Positions 18,201 to 27,400 of a stretch of DNA of 43,259 nt are shown here, one piece after another. Each line of letters begins with the position of its first letter. Position 1 is the first letter of the stretch. The position numbers and the translations under genes were made by a program. Origin of the DNA: a virus; IMG/VR virus record IMGVR_UViG_3300007363_000035, positions 1 to 43,259 of that record; one strand, given 5' to 3'. The notes below the pieces were generated by a model. It was not told where the DNA came from. It worked only from the letters and a program-made list of their open reading frames with translations, and did no database searches.

Positions 18201-21200
18201 ATAGTACCTTTAGTTCTAAGGAATTGTCGGTATACATTTACTTGACTAACATCGTCTAAATTCAACGCAGCCATGTATTGGCGAGGTTTAAATCCAATCA
18301 GACCATATGCCAACAAATCGTTGTCTGATTCAATATTGGCTGTGTTAATATTGTAGCTATTAGCTAGTTGATTGGCTTTGTTGGCCAAGTTAGGTAGTAA
18401 ACCTAGTTCAATTTGAGTGTAATCGCTTTGGGTCCAAACATTAAAATCAAATTTGTCGGTAGGTTGCACAATGGTCAGTGCTGACCAATAGACATTTTTA
18501 TATTTGACAATTTCGCCTTTGCTATAGGTTCGTAAACCAGTCCATTCTTGAACATTGTCTTGATTTAATATAAATCCTGGAGTATCAACACTTCCAGTCC
18601 AATCTGAGGTGGTAAGTGCCACCAAAGTCAACCGACTTTGTCTTGCGCCGGTCACCGGATCATAGATCAAATCTCCAAACACACTTTGATTGTTTAAAAC
18701 AATCATGTGTTCGTAATTGGTAAATCTCATATCAATATAACTGATAGCATCTAGATTTAATGGTTCAACAGAGAACCTATTGCCTAGTCTAACAATATTG
18801 AGTGAACGCTGTGGTATTTCTTGTGAATTTTGATTCAACAGCAAGTTTTCTGTGGTTTCGACGTTGATGCTATCAACCACAGCAAGTGGTCTAGTAATTT
18901 CTAGTTTGGCAGCCAGTGGATTAAGATTGATAATTGCATCTTGACCCCAGCCTTGCTGACTCCAATACAAAAATTCATTGATCATGCGCGGCCAATCTAA
19001 CACATAACCATTGGCGGTGTTGGTAAATGCCAATCCTTGTGTATCTAAAAGTTTACCGTAACTGGCCAAGAAATCACACACAGTAGTTTCGTTGCTGAAT
19101 ACAAATCCATATGGTACTTGTATCACAGTATCAGTGTAAAATGTAGGAATACGTACGGTGATACCACCCGAGCTGTAAGTAGCCAATTTGCCCACAGCCT
19201 GGCTTTGCAGAATGTTAAAATAAGGCTGCGAATTACCAAATCCAAACACAGCATAACCATTGGCAACTTTTTGCACAGCCACGCTACTGTATCTCACTTG
19301 ATCAAAAGGTTGATTCTTGTACAACAAAATGTCATAACTTTGATCAGGAATCAACAAAGCAGTGTTGGTTGAATTAGGACTAGATTTTTCTGTAAACAAC
19401 TTGATATATTGTTTGTCACTAAATGACGCCATACGATAGCACAATCGTACATCTAGATTTTTAAGATCCGCAGTCAATAAGTCAGTTGAATCAATGCCAG
19501 TCTGACGATTATAATCCACAATCCAATTGATATAACTGGCCTTGCTTGTACCATTGCCATATACTTCAACGCCGTTAGCGTCTAAACGATAGCGATCATC
19601 AAGTAGATATTGGTCGTAGTCTAAATTGTATCGATATCTATCACGATCAGCGAACAAAGCAAAAAACTTTGCTGGTCGTGTTACCGCCAGCACATGCATC
19701 ACAGAAAATGGATACGATGAACTATTGTACCATGATGCTTCAACCGGGCCGCCGTCGCCTAACGCCCAACTCTTAGAAAATTTACTGTTAAGACCTGTAT
19801 TCAAAGGAGTAAATCCTACCACAGAATTAAGCGGGCTCAATAAATTGCCTTCGCTGTCGGTAGGAATTACCGAGGTCAACCCTGGTCGCACATAATTTGG
19901 GACTGTGTAGGGTGCAACAGGATCAGCCACTAAACCAATTTCTAAATCGTCCCATAACACCAAGTTGTCAGAAGTGTAAGGGGCCGGACCATAACGATCT
20001 TGCCACCAGGCAGGCTCATCAGTTAATCCCAACATTTCCCACGGTGTTAGGCTAGGTTGTTCTGTATCGTAAAAATACCGATAAATTCCCCGCCAGGCAC
20101 CTAACAACGGTTGATTGTCAAGGCGATTGTTACTGCTACTGTAGTTGTAGGTAAATTCGTTGCTGGCCAAATAATTTTGCTGATTATAGTCTAGTTTATT
20201 CCATCCACAGTAGGACAAGAAATCACTATTAAAGATAGTGTTGATTTCTTCAAACGTGTATCCTGTGTCGCGAAACTGCCCAGGTAACACATCATCTATA
20301 GTGAGCGGCACTGGATTGTCATCTAGTTTAAGATTATTATAAATTCGTGTTTCAAATTCCAATAACACATCATCGCGAATGTCATCAAACACAGGAGTGG
20401 TACTACCATCATGGCCTAATATAAATTGTGCTGTTCCATTACTGGTTACCTGAGTGATCAACGCTGGTTTCCAAGAAGGATACAGTCCTAATTTGGTAGG
20501 TGTGTTAGGTAGAAAACTTCCATAAGTGGTGTTGTATTCATTGATCAGTATTATATCTCCTGGTACCAATGGAGACAACACAGTGATACGTGGACCGTCA
20601 GTGGCCACAGTATAGTCTGTACCTCGAGTTAACTGCTGACCATTGAGATATACCAAAAGACCAAGATAATTTTGAGTAGTAAAATCATACACCTGTACAG
20701 TATCAAAAACATTGGTGGTGATAAAACTCACAGTGTAAGAATTGCTGGCATAGGTTATACCAGCAGGAATCATGTCGCTCCAATAAAATGGTTGAGTATC
20801 TAGTTTGCCCAAGGTCACATTTTGTATAGCAGTATCAAGTACTTGTGCTGTGGTTTCAAATCCAAGGTTTTGAGTTAACACTGAATCCAGCATTTGTGCT
20901 TTAAATTTGGTATATTCGCGGCTGTTGTATTGCATAGCGGCAAAAATATTAAAGTCACTGCTACGCATGAAATATCCGGCCAGCGTCAATGGTGAGCTCT
21001 GTTGTAAGATAACTAGACCGTAAGGAATTATGTTGCCAAGATCTCGAGTGTTGTTGGCACCATTGACTGGACCTTGAAGAGTTTGCAGATTTTCGCAGAT
21101 GCTTTGATAATGAGTGCGAATAGTTCCCAGTGTAAACTCTTGTGAGTTTGAGTTTAACGGATTACTTTGCAAATTGTTAGGTACTTGATAAAATGCAACT

Positions 21201-24200
21201 TTACTGGTTTGATTGCTTAATACCAGGACTTCTACAATATCTGTCAGTTCATAGGTATTGAGTAAAGTTATAGTAGTACTGTTATCAGTGGTAGTATAGG
21301 TATATGTGCTGGGATCTATAAAAATACTTCCTACATATATTTTAATCACTGGTACGGCGATAGATGTTTGAGTCAATGCTGCTACATCTAGTTTGAGTGT
21401 AGCACCTGTGTATGAAAACTTAAACTGCTGATAAAGTTGTTGATCCACTGCGGCTTTTTGCCACCCTATTAACTTTTGATAATTGATTCGGCTAGAGTAT
21501 TCTCTTACAGACCCAGAACTAATGTCTGATGTAACACTAACGTTGTCAACAACATACAAGAACGTATCAACATACAAATTGTTGTCAAAAACTATGTCGC
21601 CAACGTTGTTGATATTCAAATACTTAAGAGGAAACTGCAAAATTGGGTCAAGAATACCTGTGTCACCCACAGCATAACTAAACAGCTTTGATCCTGCAAA
21701 TGTGGTTGATTGATATTGTGTGCCATCTCCAAAACTCACGCCATCAGAATTATAAATATTGAACAATGGTGCTTGTTGTACTGAAGTTTTTTGTTGGGCT
21801 TCGACCCATTCAATTCCGTTGTACCAAAAAGTTTTTCCAGCAATGTCAGTGCCGTTGATACACACTGTAGATTCATCTAGTAAAACCAATCCGTCAGTGG
21901 CCTGCGTCAGGGTAATAATAGGTTGTGCTATCAACGGATCTACAGTATCTGGAGTCACAAAGCTCACGATATAAATTTTGTTGCGCACAGATGTATCTTC
22001 ATCTGCTGCAAAAATAACTCGTGTGCCTTCTACAAAAGTGTAACCAGCGGTAGTGTAACTGGTAGATCCTTCGATGTTAGAAAAAGCATCTGTGGCTTCA
22101 AAATCAATAATATCAACTGGCGCTTTGCCTGACGTTCCCATGTTCCACAGACGCATTCCTGGTCTGAATTGAATAATTGGTCTCTTGGCTCTGTAGTTGT
22201 TGTCCAATACTGCGGTAGTGTTATTGTACTCAGCCGTGGCATTGAGTACATCAATATGGAACCAACGATTACTTCTAGACCATGCATTTAAATCTTTACT
22301 TGCACGATTAATGGTCAAATAGTCTGGTTGAGCAGGTTCTGAAGCTATAGTACTGTCGTCTGCATCTTCTACATAGAGTTCTGGCACAACATAATTTGTT
22401 GTAGGCAAAAGTTCAATTGCAGTACCTACACCACTCACGTAATATTCTCTATTGCTAATAGCCGTAGCCACTGCGGTGCCTATACCGCTGGCCAACACCA
22501 CCGCAGGACCACCTTCCACTGCGCTAACAGTAAATTTTATCCCGTTAGCTGAAATTGATCTTACATAGTAGGTCTGGCCGGGATTGAGACCGCCCAGTGA
22601 CGGTGAAGAAAATACTACTTGTTGACCTACGTACAAATCTGTAGCATTGTTGTAGGTAATATAGTTTGTACCAGCTTCGGTGGCTGTGTATTCAAATTCA
22701 GACAAGCCAGATGCATAACTGCTAGGAGACACATCACCAACGAAGCGAACCCGCAAGCCGTTGCTGAATGTTACACCATTGGGACTGGTATAATTTTGAC
22801 GACCTAGTATTTCGTCCACATATATCACATTGGTTTGTGTTTGTTCTATTAATTTAATACGTCCAAATATTTCTGGGTCTGTTCCGTCTTGATAATACAA
22901 GGTATCTTGTACTGCTGACAATAGAGGAATTTGTTGAAATTGTCCGGTGGCATCTTTGTACCATTGAGTATTACTATAGGTCAGACCGTATCCAATAGTA
23001 AACTTTTCCAACGATGCAATATCAGATACCTTGTTCAATTGTATGTACATGATACCTGCAATGTTTTCGTAACTGATTTGATACTTTTGATAGCGTTGAT
23101 TAGGTGCAATATCAATGGTGTAATCATAAGGCACACTGTCATAGCTGCCTGCCACACCCACATTAGATGGATCATCTATCAGTGGATCAAAGAAACTAGT
23201 ACGATACCAGCCACCTGCTTCAGTATCTTCTATGGGGTTGGTAAACACCAGAGTACGACCATCAAGATTTGTAATCCCGTCAATACCATTGTATTGGTTG
23301 ATAAATTCGCTGACTGGTTGATTGTTAATTTGTGCAAACTGCATGTCTGTTAACAAATCAACTGTACCAATATTGGTCAAGTTGTAATAGAAACTCTGTG
23401 CGTCTTTGTACGGAACATTAAAAGTAATGGTGCCTAAATCTTCACCGTTATTGATTACTCCCAGTATGTTTCTACTACTGATGTTGGGAGTAGCAGGTAA
23501 CGTTCCTGACACTCCTGGAGCAGTCTGAATCCAAAAACCCGGTCCGGTGCCTGGTGTACCATCAACAATGTTTAAAATACCTTGCATGCTGCCTTGATTT
23601 TGAGCCACATAGTATAATGTATCAGGAGCATCTTGTGGTACTGTAAATGTTACCAGGCCAGAACTGGCACCATTGCGGCTGACTCCTTGTGTGTAAGCGT
23701 CTCCTGTACCAGTGGTAGCTGAGGTTTTGATCCAAAAAGGATATACTCCATCTAGAGTTAAATTAAACACATAAGTATTGCCGCGAGCTAGTTCCAGACT
23801 AGGATTGTTTTGAAAATCAATTACATAGGCCGTGGTGCCTGAATTTTTTACTCGATAATTAACAGTTTCTTTAGTGTTTTGGGCAACTTGAAAAGTATAA
23901 TTGCCACCGCGCACCAATTCAATCACCGGATTGTCACCATTAATGCCAGAAAAACTATAGACCCCATTGGCTCGAGTTACTGTAAAATTGTCTGAGGTAG
24001 GGACGCCCGTAGCTCCAACATCTACCACATCTGGGCCACCAGGTACCCAAAAATATTGTGAAAAATTCACAAATGCATCAAAATCTACAAAAGGATCCCA
24101 GGTATAGTATTCACTAGAGTACAGCCGATCTGGGCGATTGCTGTTACCGCCTTGGAATCCAATAGCATCGTTTAGTCCAGGATAGGTAATAGCATTGCGA

Positions 24201-24451
24201 ATCTGGCTGGTTTCAGGTATGAGGCTAACTACTCCAGGTTCCAATTGGTAATTGGCTCTGGTAGCTGTGGGTTCAACCACATACTTGTCGTTGGGATTAA
24301 CTCCCGGGCCCACCGAGCGCCCAATAAAGCCTTGTGTTTTTCTAAAGTTAGGCTCTTGGATCAGTTGATCAAGAGTAGCGGCCAAAAATTGTTTGTTAGC
24401 ATCAGTCTGAAAAATTTCAGGAAGAAAATCTACACTACGAACTGTTGCCAT
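9275..24451 (-). CDS. Giant virion structural protein (5058 aa)
   Basis: This is one uninterrupted frame of 15.2 kb, among the longest phage genes, and almost certainly a baseplate-linked virion protein. The N-terminus (FLPEIFQTDANKQFL) leads to a cupredoxin-like module at about residues 176-295. Residues about 2390-3310 contain six FG-GAP-like units of the type FGxSV...VGAP (near 2399, 2512, 2762, 2978, 3180 and 3268), suggesting a beta-propeller of the integrin type. A module with the words GTTDFVSIGAA occurs twice (about 2620 and 4500). A Gly/Tyr repeat with YxxxPxVxF lies near 4000-4065. Near the C-terminus (about 4865-4940) is a GVITIDGERIMYRY...LLRGTAGT segment common in phage structural proteins. 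The ATG overlaps the gp6 stop as TAATG. It sits where T4 has gp7 and gp8, so it may replace them or form the outer baseplate or a fibre. No catalytic motif was seen. Confidence 0.88.
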   Translation of the reverse strand: MATVRSVDFLPEIFQTDANKQFLAATLDQLIQEPNFRKTQGFIGRSVGPGVNPNDKYVVEPTATRANYQLEPGVVSLIPETSQIRNAITYPGLNDAIGFQGGNSNRPDRLYSSEYYTWDPFVDFDAFVNFSQYFWVPGGPDVVDVGATGVPTSDNFTVTRANGVYSFSGINGDNPVIELVRGGNYTFQVAQNTKETVNYRVKNSGTTAYVIDFQNNPSLELARGNTYVFNLTLDGVYPFWIKTSATTGTGDAYTQGVSRNGASSGLVTFTVPQDAPDTLYYVAQNQGSMQGILNIVDGTPGTGPGFWIQTAPGVSGTLPATPNISSRNILGVINNGEDLGTITFNVPYKDAQSFYYNLTNIGTVDLLTDMQFAQINNQPVSEFINQYNGIDGITNLDGRTLVFTNPIEDTEAGGWYRTSFFDPLIDDPSNVGVAGSYDSVPYDYTIDIAPNQRYQKYQISYENIAGIMYIQLNKVSDIASLEKFTIGYGLTYSNTQWYKDATGQFQQIPLLSAVQDTLYYQDGTDPEIFGRIKLIEQTQTNVIYVDEILGRQNYTSPNGVTFSNGLRVRFVGDVSPSSYASGLSEFEYTATEAGTNYITYNNATDLYVGQQVVFSSPSLGGLNPGQTYYVRSISANGIKFTVSAVEGGPAVVLASGIGTAVATAISNREYYVSGVGTAIELLPTTNYVVPELYVEDADDSTIASEPAQPDYLTINRASKDLNAWSRSNRWFHIDVLNATAEYNNTTAVLDNNYRAKRPIIQFRPGMRLWNMGTSGKAPVDIIDFEATDAFSNIEGSTSYTTAGYTFVEGTRVIFAADEDTSVRNKIYIVSFVTPDTVDPLIAQPIITLTQATDGLVLLDESTVCINGTDIAGKTFWYNGIEWVEAQQKTSVQQAPLFNIYNSDGVSFGDGTQYQSTTFAGSKLFSYAVGDTGILDPILQFPLKYLNINNVGDIVFDNNLYVDTFLYVVDNVSVTSDISSGSVREYSSRINYQKLIGWQKAAVDQQLYQQFKFSYTGATLKLDVAALTQTSIAVPVIKIYVGSIFIDPSTYTYTTTDNSTTITLLNTYELTDIVEVLVLSNQTSKVAFYQVPNNLQSNPLNSNSQEFTLGTIRTHYQSICENLQTLQGPVNGANNTRDLGNIIPYGLVILQQSSPLTLAGYFMRSSDFNIFAAMQYNSREYTKFKAQMLDSVLTQNLGFETTAQVLDTAIQNVTLGKLDTQPFYWSDMIPAGITYASNSYTVSFITTNVFDTVQVYDFTTQNYLGLLVYLNGQQLTRGTDYTVATDGPRITVLSPLVPGDIILINEYNTTYGSFLPNTPTKLGLYPSWKPALITQVTSNGTAQFILGHDGSTTPVFDDIRDDVLLEFETRIYNNLKLDDNPVPLTIDDVLPGQFRDTGYTFEEINTIFNSDFLSYCGWNKLDYNQQNYLASNEFTYNYSSSNNRLDNQPLLGAWRGIYRYFYDTEQPSLTPWEMLGLTDEPAWWQDRYGPAPYTSDNLVLWDDLEIGLVADPVAPYTVPNYVRPGLTSVIPTDSEGNLLSPLNSVVGFTPLNTGLNSKFSKSWALGDGGPVEASWYNSSSYPFSVMHVLAVTRPAKFFALFADRDRYRYNLDYDQYLLDDRYRLDANGVEVYGNGTSKASYINWIVDYNRQTGIDSTDLLTADLKNLDVRLCYRMASFSDKQYIKLFTEKSSPNSTNTALLIPDQSYDILLYKNQPFDQVRYSSVAVQKVANGYAVFGFGNSQPYFNILQSQAVGKLATYSSGGITVRIPTFYTDTVIQVPYGFVFSNETTVCDFLASYGKLLDTQGLAFTNTANGYVLDWPRMINEFLYWSQQGWGQDAIINLNPLAAKLEITRPLAVVDSINVETTENLLLNQNSQEIPQRSLNIVRLGNRFSVEPLNLDAISYIDMRFTNYEHMIVLNNQSVFGDLIYDPVTGARQSRLTLVALTTSDWTGSVDTPGFILNQDNVQEWTGLRTYSKGEIVKYKNVYWSALTIVQPTDKFDFNVWTQSDYTQIELGLLPNLANKANQLANSYNINTANIESDNDLLAYGLIGFKPRQYMAALNLDDVSQVNVYRQFLRTKGTILAAELFKQANLGKESADYDIYENWAVQRAVYGANANRSFFELRLNRALLDSNPSLVQVIYPQQASEADQTIFFSNVWRQSFALTSTDILPVTTDLPTDTALPSAGYVNLEDVDITVFDIENAASLAANIDAIQVGTSIWVAKVNSYDWNIYRAQAVPGVIQHVCDNLDGTSRVIFNAQHGLTAGNKLIIKFFDPEINGVYQVLSVANLTTVNIAFNFTGDRVVANGLGLGFTLQTMRVDQASDVINLPYANNILPGAKVWVDNNGSGLWEVLQKNSVFSDIISLNPVLLDAGEQYGASVAQARNRLAALVGSPRYGFGSGTEYGAIYVYVKSYGDQYIPVSPIGTSDSILTVETTGVRGLGNAADFGNQTWAAAGASASQGTASLANVGYAFVIFRDPLLGEPGSIPYTTWQLLTPPTAPDRAVAGEMGYSVAVSQDERWIYVGAPGANQVHAYGQVDWQQQQLKVFADGSTKSWNINNSIQIDNIYQLKVTLNRQVQTVGVDYTITDLNTVTFINTPGLVNATAIVPGTEYTILTVGTTDFVSIGAASNTVGVTFTATGSATGSGTVLEETLIEFARYNSYQIPYTAVTQNLADDLDANGRRLGLATVETDNIYSFSIKLNGNLLRPNLDYTFAGTTVTFLISFISADILVVSAKEYFTYVYTIDSSDVTGGLTAGDRFGHSVCCTTDGRQVLIGTPYKAIANAIDTVSSTGLAAAGSAAYSNLSQYSTSGSGFGAKFDVSRSDSSYVVTVVRGGQDYAVNDTITILGTSLGGTGVNNLTITVNEVETFTEAGSTYVFDRSVQKFIYGTDGSTIDFTVLGSVTGPVSVLLNGQFLINQQNSVDAGPGLINTFTVNGNIITINADLVTGDIIEIETNQFQQVQEIDQNIIAEFSNFGQATDICSNNCSLYVGEPQSSQQVFKGGVVERFVNQSRVYGTITSTIPMADLDNGDTICVNNIEVVVPGSWSSSTGYDVNTVVYNTSGSTAQIYVSIQNVPAFTALTNTAYWTQLESTTVLASVEVRALAQQISLSVLNVLATVDAAGYLTLSVKNSDAAPEFNKLQVAPGTIGSTFDDLGFETFVWTQTITSPYPTEYAGFGASLSIDDSAVNLVVGAPQGTLYLEAEFDDGTTFFDAGSTVFFSIIVQSGSVYTYDYLPSSTLLITNPGKFVFGQQINNADVAPYDGFGTAVNYTSGVLMAGAPKNDYSDSTADFGAVFVFENATRTPSWTVLRQQQPVVDIRLLNSVFLYDRITSAKSEFLDFINPLQGRILGAARQNLDYIGAVDPASYNVGFVNITGTTWGAEHIGELWWDVSSLRFIDPNQDSIVYASRRWAQLFPGSEVDVYQWVVSDQPPGSYTGEGVPLNTASYTVNTKLTVDGTFATEYYFWVRGITVTATQLGKTLPASTVASYIQDPRASGIAYMAPINASTIALYNSADYIEASDTIISIEFDRELTNDNVHVEYELIPQDRADGFLSSNLYRKFLDSFCGVDTFGNLVPDPNLSPAERYGVQFRPRQSMFVDRFAALKNYLTKANAILAQYPIVETRIFNLLNSSEPEPSQITVVNGVTVTNWNLRVATQEILGFQEPIWSNPNGPIPIGYKYLVVSDSDNRGLWTIYTVQNSDVTAGQRVLVLTSVQGYNTPDYWSYIVWNRPGYNPSTKVITEVANYAALSTLTVDVGSSVKVTANAQGKYEIYLSTDTGWERVVLQDGTIKFSAELWDYALGRFGFDLEVFDAQYYDQEPVIETRKIIQAINEELFIDDLAIERNRSLVLMFNFVLSEFSAPEWLVKTSLIDVDHRIRELLPFQNYRRDNQEFVADYIQEVKPYHVSIREFNLKYTGNDQAFGDNTDFDLPAYFNTDLQVAKYTSPILLPYEHSTSFNAGINTQSDFSASSTIWETWPYSQWYTNYLLNIDNVQIVDGGSGYNEPPQVTFVGDAVVEAQGTAVINSLGQVVAVTITDPGQGYRSTPTVEFSGGNGTGVRAYVHLIGSGTGETFNTEQTGAENNYNLVRSFRTVIKYDRFQYFSDVQTWSPNGTYQDGTLVRYDDRVWQASSSDSTAVVGPEFNLEDWTLVNAGTYNNGQGLTGVDRTMGLYVPGVSEPGLELPLLIDGVDYPGVQVYGDYFLGDPLAVDAEYQSEFTDTTLGTLPTDIDVDGGQFVDVYEGHAPEELVNGAEFDTLDMRVYTRSGADWSRDGHGFQLGTIRYTYEPAVTSTLSWAGVVEHPVQVLVSNITTGIDLVPGTDFTIDWDDYTITLLTVTAGDIVNISVYELGGGSQLYRANYLGGDIGATVIIPVNTAEISDVYVFVNGESVSGITWTPYIDSTAWNILNSYSRLDIVNNSGNYYRAQQNVPPGVVITNTDYWINFVPTLASEVDLGTSYGPGSGIALVAFGLTTVEAGYFIKGNQYTIATLGTTDFVSIGAAENTVGVTFTATGAGTGTGTATIDYSWSTPQTQYKVADANMVATPVITLINSMQGSNSANMVVTRNGLRLQPPEGIEWIGDNVEVSFGLPQRGGYSQSIIDAPNDIQVWVDNILQVQSIGAIIGTYSVTNWSGSNTPGRQVVFTDPPRSGARILISVSTEADYRAIGQTLQISSGVNLNDVFTVTTWNDTAQQNPVTLIFNGPIVSGLTIAEPYDSTVYDAATVSGDPGSYDYSVGTAVYSNDFLLNRTSVNAGRLWVTLDGYRLFEGADFTVEDDGSTLESATLVLAAGPIAPGQILAVTMFTDSVVPESMAFRIFQDMRGVQATYRITAATSTTLSQDLSASADTIHVTDASALSEPNLELGVFGVITIDGERIMYRYRDTAFNTVSSLLRGTAGTAATTHTAGANVYDIGRGNLLDQRYQDYIVSDTGMGDGTTSVFYAPSIDVTDFDDSSTENLSIEVYVGGVRQYKYSDTSATSQYRWFLSQFDPVTIEFVVDGAVYPVLQAPAAGSEVTILVRQGVTWYQQGETTASDGVALQDTNTLAARFLRGE
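10871..10981 (-). repeat. GTTDF module, copy 2, in the giant gene
   Basis: This stretch encodes about 37 residues beginning YTIATLGTTDFVSIGAA and ending in an alternating Gly/Thr tail. It is a close copy, also at DNA level, of the stretch at 16495-16606. Related modules are common in phage structural proteins, so it is probably a mobile or recombining protein segment. Confidence 0.75.
16495..16606 (-). repeat. GTTDF module, copy 1, in the giant gene
   Basis: This stretch encodes YTILTVGTTDFVSIGAA and a following Thr/Gly-rich tail, matching the copy at 10871-10981 except for a few residues. The two copies are about 5.6 kb apart in one reading frame. Confidence 0.75.
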
Positions 24452-27400
24452 TAAATTACTCCGCTACCAGGGGCAGTACGCAAGTTGGTACTGGTCAATG
24501 CTTCAATTACTTCAATGTTATTGATAGTGGCACCATTAGCAAATATTTCATTTGGCTCTGAGCGTATTTCGTACAAGTCGCCAAAGTACTTTTGTGGGTT
24601 CAACGGAACCAAAACAACTGAACTAATAATACTACCCAAATTACTATGTAGGTAGGCCGCAAGTTCTGAAAAGTAAAAAGTATCTCCAAAGTTCCATTTA
24701 TCAATGCTAAAATATGTATTCATTGCAGCAACTACAGAACTTTTTATTTCACTAGTACTAGCAGTTGAACCGCTAGCTCTAATGACTTTAATAGTGGCAC
24801 GTAGTTCTTGTGCTGCTTTTTGTCCAAACAATGGTTTGAACACAACAGAATTTAAAATAATATTGTCGCTCAGCATCTTGTAGTTCTGCAGACCTTGATA
24901 AGTGGTTGTTAATTCATCAAGGGTCGGGGCGTCAGGTTCAATCACTGTGTCTGTAGTATCCTGAATCCAGTTTTGATATGCAGTATAATAGGCCAAAGTA
25001 ACCACATATAAATCAATAATATTAGTAGTGCCTGGATCAATGCGTGTAGTTAAAGGGGCATTGTGTCTATATTGAAAATATAAATTTTGTCGACCTGTTT
25101 TGGCCAGCCATTCTGTACTGACATCAATCAAGGTTCTTAGTCCTGTGGCGCCCACGCTCAATTGATAAAATGCTTCGTCGGTGTAGGCATAAAAAATCTG
25201 GCCTGGAGACCACTCAGTCTTGGCCAACTCAATATCATCTAGAGTGGCATAGTCACTGACGACTTCGCCCTGAGCTACTAAAAGATAACGTTGTAAATTA
25301 TCAAAGTCCACTGTTTTTTGTAGGTATACATACTTTTGCGTAGGGTCTACAGAAGGAGCAACAATGTCAGCAAAAAAATCAGGGTTGTCAGGTACACCAT
25401 CGTTGTCACTGTCACGATAACTGACCAGCACTTGAAAATCGTCCACATAGCCGTCAGACTCAACAGGTTGTCCAGTAATTGTCATGATAATATCTCCAGA
25501 CAAATGATCGGTAGAGTCAGGTTTGGTGTTTACTGCTAAAACATTAATATAGTCCTTGATCACTGTGCCAGTTCGTGAATCGTAAATTTGTGATCCATCA
25601 TAGAAGAAAAAGCGTGTGCTCAATACTGAACCAAAGTAATAGGCTAAGCCACGGAAAGTGATTGTGTAATTTTGATTTTGAACCACAAACTGGACCAACC
25701 AAGATGCATCTTGATTTGTGCCTGATGTAGATCCTGCGTTGGCTTGACTAAATGCACTGCCAGCCGCTAGGTTGGTACTGGTGATCAAGTACCAGCTGTA
25801 AGGAGTTCCAGTAATATCACCATTACTGTCGTAGCCAATACCAAAGTTACGATTGAGCAAAATTTGTTCAGCCATGGCCTGTTCCAATGCCAATGGCAAG
25901 TCTGAAACAAACAGTGGAATAATAGTATCAACTAGGGCACCAGTTGGTATAAAATTATTCAGCGTGATAGGGCCTGCACCTGAACTGAGATTTCCAAGTC
26001 CATTGTTGTATCCAGTGCCTTGTATGCTCAATGGACTGGCCCAAATTTCCAGTGTTTCGTCGGCGCGACTGGGTGTGCCAGGCTTGAGTCTATTGTTAGC
26101 GTCAAAGTAGTAACCAGCAGGTGGTACAAATTTTATCAAACTGCCCACTGCCACATACCTAAAATTGGTAGTGGTAGTAAGTCCTACAGGAATTGGGGTA
26201 CCGTTGGGCCAAGTTGCAGATGTCACTGCATTTCTAAAATAACCAGTTGTTTCATTGGCCAAGGTGGTACTCTGATTCCAGGTGGCGTCCGGAACCCAGG
26301 TAGTGCCGCCATATGTGGGCAGAGTAGACTCAGTTACCCTTGGAAAGTTAGCATAGTAAAACTGCTTCATGGTAGTTTCAGCTAGGCCAGGTTGTACCTG
26401 ATTGGAAATCACATCCGCTATTTCATTTCGGTTAGTGTATGAAAACAAAATAGTGGGCAATATGTTTTGTTCCCACAGCCCGCCATCAGCACCAAAACTG
26501 TTGGTGCTAGAATATTTGCCTGTGTTGTCCACAAGGTCAAGATAACGGCTGGTACCAATTGAGGCACGATTCACAGCCTTGCTTTTCACAATTGAATTGT
26601 ATTGTGTGTACGGGAAGAGATTGTAGTCTTCGCCGTTGACCATACGATTTTGAGTGTAGTATTGTGCAGGCGCACGTTGTTTGATTTGATCGATAGTTTC
26701 ACGTGCCTGGCTATTGCTCACAGGTCTTGTGATACCGCAGGTGAATGTGATGGTTTCTAGATTGCCGTTGCGACTGATGTAACTGATGGGAATAGTTACA
26801 CTCTGCATTTCTTCAGGATTGATAATGTATTGCAATCCGTTTGATGCACGAACATAGGCACGGAACGTACCTACTGGGATCTCTGAAAACACACCGTCGC
26901 CAAACACCAAGGTGATTTGATCATTGGTACGTGATGTCACTGTGTAGATTGGACGCAAAGTGGTTCCAATTTGTTCAGCAGCCGCTGCATAAATGTTTTC
27001 TGTGTATTCCCATTCGCGGTTGATATTGCCCACATTATCCAGCTGATACAACCAACGGTCTTCGTTGTTGACACCTTCAATATTGATGTTTACTGTGCGG
27101 TTGCTAATTTTTTCAGCCAAGTTAAAATCTTGATTCTGTAACACACCTTGTTTGAACATAAAAAAGTAACCTGTATTGGCAGATTGAAATCCCAGTTGAT
27201 CGTTTCTAAACAAAATGTTAAAAGGCTGGTTCGCTCTTGGACTTGGTTCGTACAAATAATCTGCGCCCACCGATGTAGATGTCATGGCTTCAAATGGCAT
27301 GTTTACACCATCAACAGTGGCTGTATAAGGCACAATTGGCAAATAACCAGGTACCAAGTTAATACCATATTCGTCTGTTCTTACGCCTAAAATGGTCTGG

